DNA of 64,000 nt from Stenopsyche tienmushanensis (Eukaryota; Arthropoda; Insecta; Trichoptera; Stenopsychidae): positions 62,001 through 126,000 of the forward strand of contig WACJ01000266.1 of assembly GCA_008973525.1 (NCBI GenBank), written 5' to 3'. Below are positions 10,610 to 24,153 of the stretch, piece after piece (position 1 is the stretch's first letter; each line of letters begins with the position of its first letter). The notes beneath the pieces are model-generated. The model was not told the DNA's origin. It saw nothing but the letters and a program-made list of their open reading frames with translations, and searched no databases. The position numbers and the translations under genes were made by a program.

Positions 10610-10896
10610 GAATAACTGCCGTTGTTGTTGTTGTTTTGGTTACACTCCTGGTAACCACCCTCCGTCCAGTACTGCCAGAGAGCGATGTCGCTAAAATATC
10701 GCTTGACATATCATGAATACGTCTTTTAACAGTATCGGCAGACAACGAAACTTTATTCACTTCCTTAACTTCATTGGGCACAAGCATAAGTCAATCAATT
10801 TCATTGTGGCTTTAGAGCTGTTTCATCACCACATCGCGAGAATCCATATTGAATGTAGTCTTCGTTGTGCTTTATTTTCACAGTCTTCTTTGGCAT
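10610..10896 (-). pseudogene. BED-finger hAT transposase N-terminus relic, unit A
   Basis: On the minus strand the frame starts MPKKTVKIKHNEDYIQYGFS, then after stops VSLSADTVKRRIHDMSSDI. Both resemble the start and pre-catalytic segment of ZBED5/SCAND3-like (Buster-type hAT) proteins: a K-x-NEDY-x-x-YGF opening and a DTVKRRI motif. The BED zinc-binding part between them is deleted, so the protein is inactive. The same deleted form occurs at 15183-15474, so the deletion predates the duplication. Confidence 0.65.
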
Positions 10897-10965
10897 TTTT
10901 GCAATGCTTGTGCTTGGTTCTTCTGTATGTTAAGACGAATCTATTCCACGTAATTCTTTATCCAT

Positions 10966-11378
10966 TGTAACGTGGGCGAAAACCCTCAGCTGAATACTGG
11001 GGCCCAGTTATCTTCGTCATGCTTCTGTCGACCTTCCCGATGCTCCGGCGGCGTTCTCGGTGACTCCGAAAAAAGGAGGACTCAATCCAATCAAACTATG
11101 GATGCATTTTTTTACCACACTCTTTATTTCAGGTGGCTCTATGCGATACGCAATGACGAATCACTCTGAAGTACGACGATTGTGAGACACACGGCCCCCA
11201 TGCGAGGCGGAGCGCTTCGAGACCGAGGGACGAAGCAAACTCGCATCCGACCTCCACGGGCTCCAACTCTTGTCTCTCGATGGCATGGAAACCGAATATT
11301 TGGGCCAACACGGCATAGCAACCAAATATAGGAACCGAACCAAACACCAATCAAAAAGTGACTTCCGTCCACGCTACA
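10966..11378 (-). mobile_element. LTR of an LTR retrotransposon, array unit A
   Basis: On the minus strand it begins TGTAGCGTGGACGG and ends CGCCCACGTTACA, so the termini are TG...CA within short inverted repeats. A possible polyadenylation signal AATAAA lies at about 11128. Just upstream on the minus strand is a purine tract (AAGTCGGGGAGAA, 11379-11392), the expected polypurine primer next to a 3' LTR. Compared with unit B it holds an extra segment of about 43 bp around that AATAAA. Confidence 0.75.
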
Positions 11379-11713
11379 TTCTCCCCGACTTAAGATTGGC
11401 CGTCTCAGCCAATCCACCCTGTGCCTTATAATCGTTTGTACATTTACAATTTATCCAACAAATAACATAATAGTTTCAATTCCTACAAAAATACATAACA
11501 TAAAAGTTTCAATTCCATTAGCAATACATAACGTTATAGTTTAAATTCAATCAAAAATACACAACATAATAGTTTCAATTCAATTAACAATGCATAACAT
11601 AATGGTTTTACTTCTTCAAAAATAAATAACAATCATAATCAATAAGACAACTACAATACCTTCAGACAAATGCCACTGCCGCTGTCGGCACGTGATTCTA
11701 CTAAATTCTAATC
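11379..11713. other. LTR-element internal remnant
   Basis: Contains the purine tract next to the LTR and the 33-bp repeat block. No coding sequence is seen. Confidence 0.5.
11464..11627. repeat. 33-bp tandem repeat, five units
   Basis: Units start at 11464, 11497, 11530, 11563 and 11596, each beginning AACATAATAG or a close variant and containing TTTCAATTC. The last unit is one base short. It lies just inside the 3' LTR of the minus-strand element. Confidence 0.85.
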
Positions 11714-13545
<1,832 letters not shown>

Positions 13546-13553
13546 GTCTAGTG

Positions 13554-14011
13554 TCTTCTCCACATATAACTCACTACAAATCACGTCACTCACACGGCTC
13601 TATACGATAAAAAAAATTATATACTTCGCGAACCATGGTTCTCCGACGACTTCGTCCCTAAAAAATCACAATGATTGAATAGCCTGCTTCTAAACATTAT
13701 ATTTACGACACTATATTTATGAAAAGCCTGCAAAAGAAAAACAAACAAAAGCGGCGGCGACGATAACAGATAAACTTAACAACTAACATTGCAGATAATT
13801 CGTTCCTCGGGACCATGTCTGAAACATTTATGAAAATTCCGATTAAACATATGGCGTTACATTTTACAATAATCAACCCTTATTCGTTAAACACAAAACA
13901 TTAATCTTAAAACTTTCAATCTAGATTATCATCTGTCAAATACGTACTAATCTATAACTATTAAACGTACAATCTCTCGCGATCTCGAAAGCGAAATCTC
14001 GAAGCGCTCCG
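13554..14011. other. Probable internal or rearranged part of the LTR element
   Basis: No coding match. It lies between the hAT right end and the truncated LTR at 14012. A short inverted GGAGCGCTTCGAGA duplication at about 13995-14040 marks a rearranged junction. Confidence 0.4.
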
Positions 14012-14195
14012 CCCCCATGCGAGGCGGAGCGCTTCGAGACCACGGGACTAGGCAAATTCGTATCCGACTTCCATAGGCTCCAACCCTTGTCTCTCGATGG
14101 CATGGAAACCGAATATTTGGGCCAACATGGCATAGCAACTAAATATCGGAACCGAACCAAACGCCAATCAAAAAATGACTTCCGTCCACGCTACA
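14012..14195 (-). mobile_element. Truncated LTR (opposite end of the unit A LTR element)
   Basis: Matches the first 180 bp (minus-strand sense) of the LTRs at 10966 and 15544, starting at TGTAGCGTGGACGG (14195). It breaks off at GCATGGGGGC. Its outer flank (ATAGCATGTACTAATATTG) is the same as the flank of the LTR at 15920. Confidence 0.7.
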
Positions 14196-15000
14196 ATAGC
14201 ATGTACTAATATTGTAAAACATAGAAACACAATTGCTTGTAGCATCGTCCGTCAAGAACGCACGTGCGCTAATAAGGGACTCGCATAAACGAGTGCTCGT
14301 ATTAACGAAATACGAGTCGAGGACGAAGGCTCGTTTAAACGGGGGTTCGTATGAACTCGGATAAACAAGTGTCCGCCTCGGTTGTGGTGTTAGTTTCGAA
14401 AAATGCCCGTATTGTCGACATACGAGTCGAGGACGAAGGCTCATTTAAACGGGAGTCCGTATCAACCGAATATACGTTAAGACGAGAACTCGAGTGCGAG
14501 TCCTCGCATAACGATATACGCGTCGACAACGAATCCCGCTTAAGCGAGGGCTCGTCTAGCGAGTATTGTGGGGTATTTTTGTGAAACCAATTAATTCTTC
14601 CCTCTAAAAGTTCCACATAAGGGATCCGACTCACGGTACTATCGTTCCCGAACGCTGAACTTTTAGTGGGCAAAACCAATCAGTTTCCTGCCGAAGCGGA
14701 GTGCGAGGTCGGGTTGTCTATGTGAGGCTGCGCCATACCGCGGGTGAATTTGATAGCATTGTGCTGATATCTACTGGCGTTTTCCAGAACTACGGCATCG
14801 ATTTCCCTTGCCTGAAAATTCATAAGGGCGAAGTGTACGAATGAAGTAATATTAAATAAATATGACCCTTATGGATTTCAACTTTCACCCGAACAGCTTC
14901 TATACGAAGACGTATGCTGTGAATACAAACACAATACTTATATTGTACATATATGTACTTTATAGCAGACTTTTCTTGTGATATTTTATCCATGAATGAA
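14196..15000 (+). repeat. CTCG palindrome repeat family, copy 3 (array unit B)
   Basis: Closely matches copy 2 at an offset of about 4.58 kb and copy 4 at about 1.73 kb. It has the same palindrome set, hairpin and truncated 3' end as copy 2, and the 114-codon antisense frame is open (14679-14335). Confidence 0.85.
14583..14687 (+). other. Long imperfect hairpin in CTCG repeat copy 3
   Basis: Same arms as copy 2 (GAAACCAATTAATTC... and ...CAATCAGTTTC). Confidence 0.75.
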
Positions 15001-15182
15001 AAATGAAATGAAATACAATGTATAATAAAAAAATAATAAAACATATATATATATATATGAGTTTTTTTAGATTTACGAGAGTCATATAATATATAAGTTA
15101 TTAATTCAGAAAAAACCGGGTATTCGATCGCGTTTAAGTTATTTTTTATTCAAATATTTCGGACCACCCATCGGATCCATTG

Positions 15183-15474
15183 TCAAGGAAATACTGCCGT
15201 TGTTGTTGTTGTTTTAGATACACTCCTGGTAACCATCCTCCGTCCAGTGCTGCCAGAGAGCGATGTCGCTAAAATATCGCTTGACATATCATGAATACGT
15301 CTTTTAACAGTATCGGCAGACAACGAAACTTTATTCACTTCCTTAACTTCATTGGGCACAAGCATAAGTCAATAAATTTCATTGTGGCTTTAGAGCTGTT
15401 TCATCACCACATCGCGAGAATCCATATTGAATGTAGTCTTCGTTGTGCTTTATTTTCACAGTCTTCTTTGGCAT
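15183..15474 (-). pseudogene. BED-finger hAT transposase N-terminus relic, unit B
   Basis: Duplicate of 10610-10896 with the same missing BED segment and the same VSLSADTVKRRIHDMSSDI stretch. It belongs to the tandem array. Confidence 0.65.
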
Positions 15475-15543
15475 TTCTGCAACGCTTGTGCTTGGTTCTT
15501 CTGTATGTTAAGACGAATCTATTCCACGTAATTCTTTATCCAT

Positions 15544-15920
15544 TGTAATGTGGGCGAAAACCCTCAGCTGAATACTGGGGCCCAGTTATCTTCGTCATGC
15601 TTCTGTCGACCTTTCCGATGCTCCGGCGGCGTTCTCGGTGACTCCGAAAAAAGGAGGACTCAATCCAATTTCGGGTAACTCTATGCGATACGCAATGACG
15701 ATTCACTCTGAAGTACGACGATTGTGAGACACACGGCCCCCATGCGAGGCGGAGCGCTTCGAGACCGAGGGACGAAGCAAACTCGCATCCGACCTCAACG
15801 GGCTCCAACTCTTGTCTCTTGATGGCATGGAAACCGAATATTTGGGCCAACACGACATAGCAACCAAATATCGGAACCGAACCAAACACCAATCAAAAAG
15901 TGACTTCCATCCACGCTACA
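15544..15920 (-). mobile_element. Solo LTR, array unit B/C junction
   Basis: Begins (minus strand) TGTAGCGTGGATGG and ends CGCCCACATTACA. One flank equals the flank of the truncated LTR at 14195, the other equals the flank of the LTR at 10966. It therefore looks like the solo-LTR form of the element that spans 10966-14195. It lacks about 43 bp, including the AATAAA region. Confidence 0.75.
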
Positions 15921-16722
15921 ATAGCATGTACTAATATTGTAAAGCATAGAAACACAATTGCTTGTAGCATCGTCCGTCAAGAACGCACGTGCGCTAATAA
16001 GGGACTCGCATAAACGAGTGCTCGTATTAACGACATACGAGTCGAGGACGAAGGCTCGTTTAAACGGGGGTTCGTATGAACTCGGATAAACAAGTGTCCG
16101 CCTCGGTTGTGGTGTTAATTTCGAAAAATGCCCGTATTGACGACATACGAGTCGAGGACGAAGGCTCGTTTAAACGGGGGTTCGTATCAACCGTATATGC
16201 GTTAAGGCGAGAACTCGAGTGCGAGTCCTCGCATAACGATATACGCGTCGACAACGAATCCCGCTTAAGCGAGGGCTCGTCTAGCGAGTATTGTGAGGTA
16301 TTTTTGTGAAACCAATTAATTCTTCCCTCTAAAAGTTCCACATAAGGGATCCGACTCACGGTACTATCGTTCCCGAACGCTGAACTTTTAGTGGGCAAAA
16401 CCAATCAGTTTCCTGCCGAAGCGGAGTGCGAGGTCGGGTTGTCTATGTGAGGCTGCGCCATACCGCGGGTGAATTTGATAGCATTGTGCTGATATCTACT
16501 GGCGTTTTCCAGAACTACGACATCGATTACCCTTGCCTGAAATACATAAGGGCAAAGTATACGAATGAAGTAATATTAAATAAATATGACCCTTATGGAT
16601 TTTAACTTTCACCCGAATAGCAAAGCAGACTTTTCATGTCATGTTTTACATTCATTGTCTTAAGTGCAAGTTTGAGATCAGGCCCTTTAATATTAATATG
16701 AAGCAAAGCATTACATTTAAGC
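15921..16722 (+). repeat. CTCG palindrome repeat family, copy 4 (array unit C)
   Basis: Near-identical to copies 2 and 3 up to 16618, then has a small deletion (the CTTCTATACGAAGACG block is missing). It continues through TTGTCTTAAG and GAAGCAAAGCATTACATTTA, the true 3' end shared with copy 6. Confidence 0.85.
16308..16412 (+). other. Long imperfect hairpin in CTCG repeat copy 4
   Basis: Same arms as copies 2 and 3. Confidence 0.75.
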
Positions 16723-16994
16723 ATCTAATACTCAAAACAATATTAATTATTGTACATTTTCCACATAATAATTATTAACAATTTGGTCGTTACTATTGTA
16801 TGAAAATAATTTTGCATCTTATTATTTGCAATCCAAGATCGTGTAATCATGTCGTTAATATAGGGTCACCCAAATACAACGACTAGATATCAGCATTATA
16901 TAATGTTTATATGTGACGACTTTTCCAATAGTTTAAGCCTTTTTTTAGTGGAAGGTATTACAATTTTTCACCATGGATAGGTATAGATAGCAAC

Positions 16995-17346
16995 AATGAT
17001 TATTATTGAACAACGAACGAGAGATCCAGTGTTTTCAACTAAAAATTTGTTTAGCGATGAAGCTCATTTCACAATGGATGAATTCGTCAATGAGCAAAAT
17101 TTTCATATTTGGGGTGAAAATACTAATAATTAATATTATTCAGGAATGATGTCTATACCCAAAAAAAGTCACTGTTTTGTGTTAATTTTGGAATAATTGG
17201 GTCATATTTGCACATAAATGCTTTTACTTGTAATGCTGAACGATACCATCAATGTTGAATGAATATTTTATGGCCACAATGGAATGATATTGAAGTGTCT
17301 GATGTCTATTTCCAGTAAGACGGTACTACATGTCATTGTAAAAAGA
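16995..17346 (+). pseudogene. Tc1/mariner-superfamily transposase fragment
   Basis: The frame gives NLFSDEAHFTMDEFVNEQNF and HIWGENT, matching the first catalytic segment (FSDEAHF...GYVNKQN..IWG) of a Tc1-like insect transposase group. Downstream pieces match PKKVTVLC and the QDGTTCH segment that carries the second Asp. Stops interrupt it and both ends are missing. Confidence 0.7.
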
Positions 17347-17395
17347 CCTGCAACAAAATGAAATTAATAGTTTTAACCTTTCCTTTACTATGGTA

Positions 17396-18225
17396 TACAC
17401 TTAAAGCTTTTTTGTGCGGTAAATGCGTTCCTATGATTTACATAGAAAAAGTGAAGATGTATTCCATGGATTTAAAAAATTTGGTAAAAACCGCATAACT
17501 TTGAAACAATTATATAAAATATATCCAAAAACGCATAAAAAAATAATTTAAAAAAAACAGGACAACAATAAGTCAATTAAAAATAACATTTTTGGTAAAA
17601 TTTAAAGGATATCTTGTATTATTGGTAAAATTTTAATGTTGTCTGACATCTGGCATCTCAAATTCCAGACATCTAATAGAGAAATACTAATTATTTTAAT
17701 TACAAACTATCATCGCTGTATGATAATTTTCGTTGCGATTTTCGATATGACTCAAAACTGCTCTCTTCTTCGGAAGAAATAATATACCCAGTGTCAATGT
17801 CATCTTTCTTCTGTGTAGATTTTCTCTTTCCAACAATATAATTCATAATTATTAAAGATATTACTATAGTCTCCAACTAAAAAAAAATCACAAAATGGCG
17901 ACTGTTTAAAAAAAAGCTCTGTTAAGTCATTTTTTTGGCCCCTTATCACAGTTTATTTTAAATAATTAAAAAATAAATCTGTTAGGAATAAAAGAAGGTT
18001 GTATAGAAAATATTCGTACCCAGTTTGAAGTTAATTAATTAATTATAACTTAAGATATGATGTCAACCGTGTTAAAAAAAAAAGGAGTTTCGAGAAAAAC
18101 GCGTTAAAAGATTTCATTACAAAAGGACCGGCCAAGTTGCCACTTACTCGCTTAAAATTGCTTTTAAAAACCGCATAACTTCAAAATCGCACAAAAAAAA
18201 TCGCATAAAAAGAGGTTTGAGTGTA
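17396..18225. mobile_element. TA-flanked MITE with Tc1/pogo-like termini
   Basis: Starts TACACTTAAAGCTTTTTTGT and ends as the inverse of TACACTCAAACCTCTTTTTA, with TA on both sides (17394-17395 and 18226-18227). Internal features such as GGCCAAGTTGCCAC and the CGCATAACTT subterminal motif are shared with the element at 41481-42052. No transposase frame. Confidence 0.8.
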
Positions 18226-19380
18226 TATGGCAATGCAAATGTCGATAATATTAAATATCAATAGTGATCTTCGAAATTTAAAACCGAATCTTTAAAATTG
18301 AAGTCCAGAAGTCTGCCCACAATATCGACACATTATTTTTACGTCCTAAATGCATATTTTTATGTCGTTTCAAACGATTTTGTATTTTTGTAGATTTCTT
18401 CACTCTTCGCCTCAAATATGATGTGTCACATAAATGGCATTGGATTGTCTTGGCATTTTACATAGAAAACGAATCGCATTAAGATCAGCTGAAACGCCTG
18501 AAGAGTTCAAGCAGAGCAGTGGGTCAGTCCGACCAGCCAAAACTCCCATCACAATCTCTCAGACAATCCATACGAAAACTTTCGACAGGTGCTTTCGATA
18601 AGAAGTTTCGAATATCGAATGAATAAAGCTAAGCATTGTATTGTGAGCGTCCTCGGCCAAATTTTTTCGATCATTCACGGTTCTATTTTTTACATCGCGT
18701 GGGTATACAAATGCGGCAGCAGCTTCATGACTTAGGCTATGTGGAATATATAGCACACCTACATGTTTTTGTCGATATATTCGGCGAAAATAACGCGATG
18801 AAAACGCTTCGGAAAAACCAGATTTCTTGTAAATTTTCGATGCTGTTGGCTTATCGGAGCTTGAATGAAAATCTACATTGGAAATCCGATTGATTGTGAT
18901 TTCCAGAGAGTCATGAAACGACGTTAGGTCAAGAATATCGGGCGGTGGTGCAAAATACGCCCAAACTAAACATGGACATTAATCTGCATATAAATATTTA
19001 TTTTAAAAATGAATTGCAGAAGTCAAACAATGTGGCAAAGTACAGCTGCACAATATAAATTTTAGGAATTCATTTCGGCGTATGAAAGCTCTGTCACATA
19101 AATTCAAAAGCTCTAAGCTTTCATCGCATTCATGCAATAAAATTTGCATTCGATATTTATGCTTCTTGCTTCAAATATTATTTCTTTATTTTCAAATATC
19201 AATTTTTGGCTAAATGGTTATGAAAAAATGGTGTATTTTAACAAAAGTCATATGGGAAGCTTTAATAACAAAGAAATATACAAAAATTAAAATAACATCC
19301 TTCGTATTCAACAAATTCACTTTTCCATTCATCATAAATATTTACTTATTATTTGCTATAAATATTGTCATATTCAATAA
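18226..19380. other. Unassigned spacer; weak zinc-finger-like motif
   Basis: Minus strand about 18465-18345 reads QCHLCDTSYLRRRV and later RLKRHKNMH. The Cys and His pairs recall a C2H2 finger, but the spacing (21 residues) is longer than the usual 12 and the frame is short. Probably chance or a relic. Nothing else recognised. Confidence 0.3.
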
Positions 19381-19384
19381 TTAA

Positions 19385-19960
19385 CCCTGGATTTAACAGC
19401 TATTTAAATATACCAAAAACCAGTCAGAATGACTGGTGTATAAGAAAAAATACTTATTGAGACTCCCAGTCTTTATTCACTCTTAATTGTAATAGATAAA
19501 TGGATTTATAGACATTGTCAAATAACTAAACGCTTAATTGATTGCAGTTTTTCAGTCACTCTTTTCGTGAGATATTTTCTCCTGTTGTATTTTTGTATAA
19601 TATCCAGCAATTTATTCCTGCTAAATCTAAAATATTGAAAAAGACTTGGAAGTGGCCACCTTCTGGAACCTGATTTCACGCTTTATTTTCATGCCATTTG
19701 GAAACTCTCTGAACTGGTAATCTACCAGCAACACTTTCTTCTTCAATTCTTTTCAAAATAGTTCCGTCTGAAACAATTTCCTAAATTTATCTTTTAGCTG
19801 TGCTGTAGAAAATGTCATTGTCAACTGTCCATCATGAAACCGAAGTTGTTGGAGAAGCCTAAAAGTTACAGGCAATGTTATTTTACAACAAGCACAAGAG
19901 AGGTATTGAGCGATGAAATAATTCATACAATTTTTCATGATAAGTTGATATGCACAGGTT
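19385..19960 (-). pseudogene. piggyBac transposase C-terminus relic with 3' end
   Basis: TTAA at 19381-19384 is followed by CCCTGGATTTAAC, a piggyBac-type terminus. A subterminal palindrome ACCAGTCAGAATGACTGGT lies at 19419-19437. On the minus strand, 19700-19560 encodes FFNILDLAGINCWILYKNTT followed by GENISRKE, the well-known C-terminal helix region of piggyBac transposases (N-x-L-x-x-A-x-IN...Y). Stops are present, so it is dead. The 61-codon frame just upstream (19938-19753) may be its continuation. Confidence 0.65.
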
Positions 19961-20327
19961 AACGTTTGGCATGATGGCTTGTTTTTGCACTGTGGAGGGC
20001 TTAAAATTTGCTCAAAAATTATCCTCGTTGCCTTTTAAAAACCCATGAGTAAATTTGCATAAGCAGCTTGTAAAGTATATTTTTTAAGACAAAACAGATT
20101 TCTTTTTTATATTTATTTCTCTTTAAGAGGAATCTTCCGTGAATTTATGTGAACAAAAGTGCTAATTGAAATCAACATCTCTCTTAAAAATATAACGATA
20201 GACCATAATATAGCTTAATATAGCCTATCTACCCTCAGCCACCACACTTGTTGGAGCTATCGTCATCAGATATTTAAATGCTTTATAAATATTTAAATAC
20301 CATCAATGTGACTGATAAAAGTCCTAT
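19961..20327. other. Unassigned spacer
   Basis: About 20230-20260 is a weak continuation of the hAT-derived repeat that starts at 20328. No gene. Confidence 0.4.
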
Positions 20328-20776
20328 CTTCTGAGACACGGGCTAAAACTCGCAAAATTCCCGATTTTCCGACAAATTATTTATTTCCGTCGCTTCAGAT
20401 AAATACTTATATATTGTAATACTTTGATGTGATTCTTAATTATATTACAGAGGAATATAAAAATTCTGAAGACTGTATCTATTATATTTCATATCGATAT
20501 TCCCATTATTAGAGTCGAGGTGTAGTAAATACATCACCGGTGGGGATAGGTTAATATAACAATTTGAAAAACATATATGTACTGTATATATGTATACATA
20601 GATTAGACAATTACTGCCTTTAGGCGTTGCCTAAGTTCACCAATTAGTAGTTCCGCCAGTGTTACCAAGCTTCCAGATTTCGGCGGGAATGTCTCGATTT
20701 AGTAGCGTTCGTCGTGCTGGTGAGGTGTACGATTTCTGTTAGATAAAAATATCAATCCTGAATTTTTCGGGATTGA
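20328..20776 (-). mobile_element. hAT-derived composite repeat, copy b
   Basis: Full-length match to copy a, ending at the same TTTTTCGGGATT edge. After that the two copies differ, so the shared edge is probably an element boundary. Confidence 0.65.
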
Positions 20777-23052
20777 TTATTGATTACGCTAATTACATTT
20801 CCATGCATCAAAATTAAGTAAGAACGCAAATACTTAGTACTCAACCTCACAGATATCAATGATTTTAACTTGTACATACCAACAATGTAAACAAGAAGTT
20901 GGTGCAATACCCGAATAAAAGAGTTTTTTATGTTTTTTTGGAGCAACGACCTCTCTATGCTCCTCTGCCAGTATTTTAATTTCAATGGCTCTCTTCATTT
21001 TCTTTGGCACTCGTGTGCAAACTGAAAGACGGGTTAATCAAGTGCATCGCTTAAAAAATGTCAACTACCATTAAGTTCTTTAAACCTTTATTTTTAAAGC
21101 GCCCACGCATATTATCCTGACGTGACCAAAATTCGCATGCTCGAAAAGGCAGAATGGCAGTTTGGCGAATTTATAAGGATGCTTCTCAAACATTTTGCAT
21201 CGAAGACTGCTGATCGACATCATGCGAGCTAATCCCGCCGAAGATATAATAAATATAAATTTGGAACCACGATGACGCCACTTCCAGCTGCGCAAATATT
21301 ATGCTATAAGAATAGCATCGCTGGATGCTATTGCAGAATTGTTAGATGAAATGGGTTGAAACATTTTAAAGGTTATCATCAGTCAATTTGTCGATAAGAA
21401 ATAATAAGAAAACGAACAATTACTTATATATTACAGATGAACGGGCAGTGCTCTTGTCTTGCCAATGCTATAAGCATGGATCTTAAACATGATCATAACT
21501 AAGATGCAATGAAAAATCTGGAATGAAGTTATGAATTAAGAAATTATTGAAATGTGTGAAGGGAATCAATGTGAATTAAAGTAGTTTTTAAGATTTTTTC
21601 TCCGCTGTGCTGCGTCTGTTCTGTCGGTTGATCCATTTGCTGTACATAATTAAAGCTCTGCGAACCAACAACTACTTTCAGCTCGTTCATAATCATTACA
21701 AGTGATGAATTCCCTTCATTGAATAAAGCAAACATCGAAAATGCTGCAACATTGATTACATAGTTGATTTGGAGCCAATTGCCAAACATCGAGTTGAAAC
21801 ATTTTTTTGCATTTTCTTGTGACCACCTAAACAACTCTTCAGTAATTCATCTTTCGACAAATCTTATATATATAATGGAAGAATTTATTTCTGAAGGTCG
21901 GGGGTGCAAATTGAGAAAAGTGCGCTTCAGATTTCGTTCCAAGCGTTTTAGCTTTTTTTGCTGGCACTTGCATCTTCCCTAAAACTTGATTGACTCTTGA
22001 TGTGTCGATTTCCGTGGAATAATCTGTTATGTGGTTTACTAAATTTTGACTTCTAATTTTCAACACATACTAAGAAGGCCAAAGCTAAACTGATGATAAC
22101 CGACATGTGTACAGCGACTTTCCGGGTTATATTTGAATCCCCATTCATATTTCATGTTAAAATTACGAGTGATTGATGGCGTTTGAGTCAATCATTGGCA
22201 ATCACCAATGGCGTATTGGTAACAGTTAACGGCACGATACGTGTTAATTCGGATTTTTTAAGTTATAATTGCAAATTTCAATTCATCAATGATCAGATCG
22301 GAAGCTCCAAGAACGATAAATGATTCATAAATTAAGCAAAACTTATATTTTTTCATTCTGTATGCCCACAAGGCTAATAAATTGGGGAAGACCGGAAAGT
22401 AATCAAATTTTTGAGAATCACCCTCTTAGTTAGTTTATTTCGGGACACAGTTCTATAAGCACATATATTTTATTATTAAAGTGAGTACTATTATTTTGTT
22501 TTTGCTTTGAATATTTTTCGAAGTTATTTACAAACAATATCAAGACCAATGATTAAAGGAGAACATTTGCGTCATTGCAAGTCGTTTTAGTTTCGTTCAA
22601 TGAACTAATTCAAACGAATTAACGAAAATAATTCAAGTACTTACGGAAAAATAAAATGGCAATAGGAATTTCAGGGACGTCTCATATTAAATTGATTGAT
22701 GATGTGCAAATGTCGTTAGTGGAAACGAAATTCAATGGAGAATTTGCCAATTATGATTATCCTTGATCAACAATTCAGGAGCATCATCACCTTAAATGTA
22801 AATTAAATAAACAAGGGATTTACATTCCTCTTGATTTTTGTGCTAAATTCGCTCTGCAAAAGTAGCATTAGGGAGCTTGTCTTAAAACTTTTACCCTGTC
22901 GACTTTATTTGCCAGAAATTGCACCCTCTGGTGACCGTCTGTATATATTTCTTATTTAAAAAAAATAAAAAAAAGTTATAACAAAATGTATGTATAATAT
23001 ACAAGATAACATTGAAGAAATTTTGATTACTTTTCGCTTTACCTAATATGTA
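20777..23052. other. Unassigned AT-rich region
   Basis: Several open frames of 60-96 codons on both strands overlap each other and match no family I know. No paired termini were found. Confidence 0.4.
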
Positions 23053-23184
23053 CACACTTGGGTCTGTTTTTATGCGGATCTTTTTTAGTGAAAGTTATGC
23101 GGTTTTCAAAAATAATACAACTTATTCCTCAGTTTACTGTGTAGTTCGAGGCACGTATCTATCGCATGAAAAAGGACCCAAGTG
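23053..23184. mobile_element. Small TA-type MITE
   Basis: Inverted ends CACTTGGGTC...GACCCAAGTG with matching ATGCGG/CGCATG subterminal parts, flanked by TA. The ends resemble those of the larger MITEs at 17396 and 41481 in their ATGCGG motif. The mariner at 23193 begins a few bases later. Confidence 0.65.
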
Positions 23185-23192
23185 TACTATTT

Positions 23193-24153
23193 GGTTGGGG
23201 AATAAGTTCGTAGCGTTTTTATCAAAAGCTTTTATTTAAACAAAAATCAATATCAATTCTAACAATAAATTAATTAATTCATTTCTCTCATGCGGATCGA
23301 CAGGGAGCGGAAAAGTTGGCAATCCGTCGGTGCAAGATCTGGAGAATACGGCAAATGCTGAAGGATCTTCCATTAAAGCTCTTGGAGTGCGGCTTTGACG
23401 ACTTGTGCAACATGAGGCCTAGCGTTGTGGTAAAGGAGTATAGTTTGGGCTTGTCGATGGGATCTTTTCAGTTGAATAGCCTCTTTCATGCGGCGTAACT
23501 GAGCTATGTAGAGATCCTTGTGGACCGTGGCATTCCTTTCCAGCATTTCCCAATGCACCATGTCCTCCCTGTCCCACCAAATGCAGATCTTGGCCTTCTT
23601 TGGATGGAGGTCAGGCTTGACTCTCGGCTTTAGTGTATCTCCTGGAGCTACCCATTCCTTTCTTTGCTTTATGTTTATGTATGGACACGATTTCTCATCT
23701 CCCATGATGATTCGGTACAAAAAGCGCTGTTCATGACTGCGTGTTGCTCGATGGCGGGCGAAATATTGAGAAGCAATTTGAAGGAGATTTTGTTTGTTGT
23801 TATCGTTAAGCTCGTGAAGCACCCTGGCTCCCATTTTTTCGGCAAATCCCATTGAATAAAGATGACTGAGAATCGTTTTAAGATTGCAATTCATTTTTTC
23901 GACCATTTCATGACTTGTTTGGCGACCGTCCTAAGTGAAGAAGAGTAGCTGTCGAAAATGTTGGATTTTACCTCCTGAATATTCCAATTTTTAGGAATCA
24001 AACGTTATAAAAAAAATAAACTATTCAAAAAGATTAGTAACATAGATTTGTAGAATAGAAAGTGCTCTATCGAATGAATATTATATACTTGCAAAGCAAA
24101 AAAATGTTGTAAAATAAAATTATATAAAAACGCTACGAACTTATTCCCCGACC
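23193..24153 (-). mobile_element. Deleted mariner element, copy 1
   Basis: Inverted ends GGTTGGGGAATAAGTTCG and, as its inverse, GGTCGGGGAATAAGTTCG. At 961 bp it is shorter than the usual 1.3 kb. The minus-strand frame 23906-23373 gives HELNDNNKQNLLQIA, IIMGDEKSC (first catalytic Asp) and LLYHNARPHVAQVV. Where mariners have HDN, this has YHN: the second catalytic Asp is His (codon 23427-23429). A stop follows LQEL, then HLPYSPDLAPTDCQLF with the third Asp. The frame ends at REMN and goes almost straight into the terminal repeat, so the C-terminus is deleted. Confidence 0.85.

Noticed and set aside
18345..18465. C2H2 zinc-finger gene
   Set aside because: Cys and His spacing is not canonical, there is only one finger and no surrounding frame.
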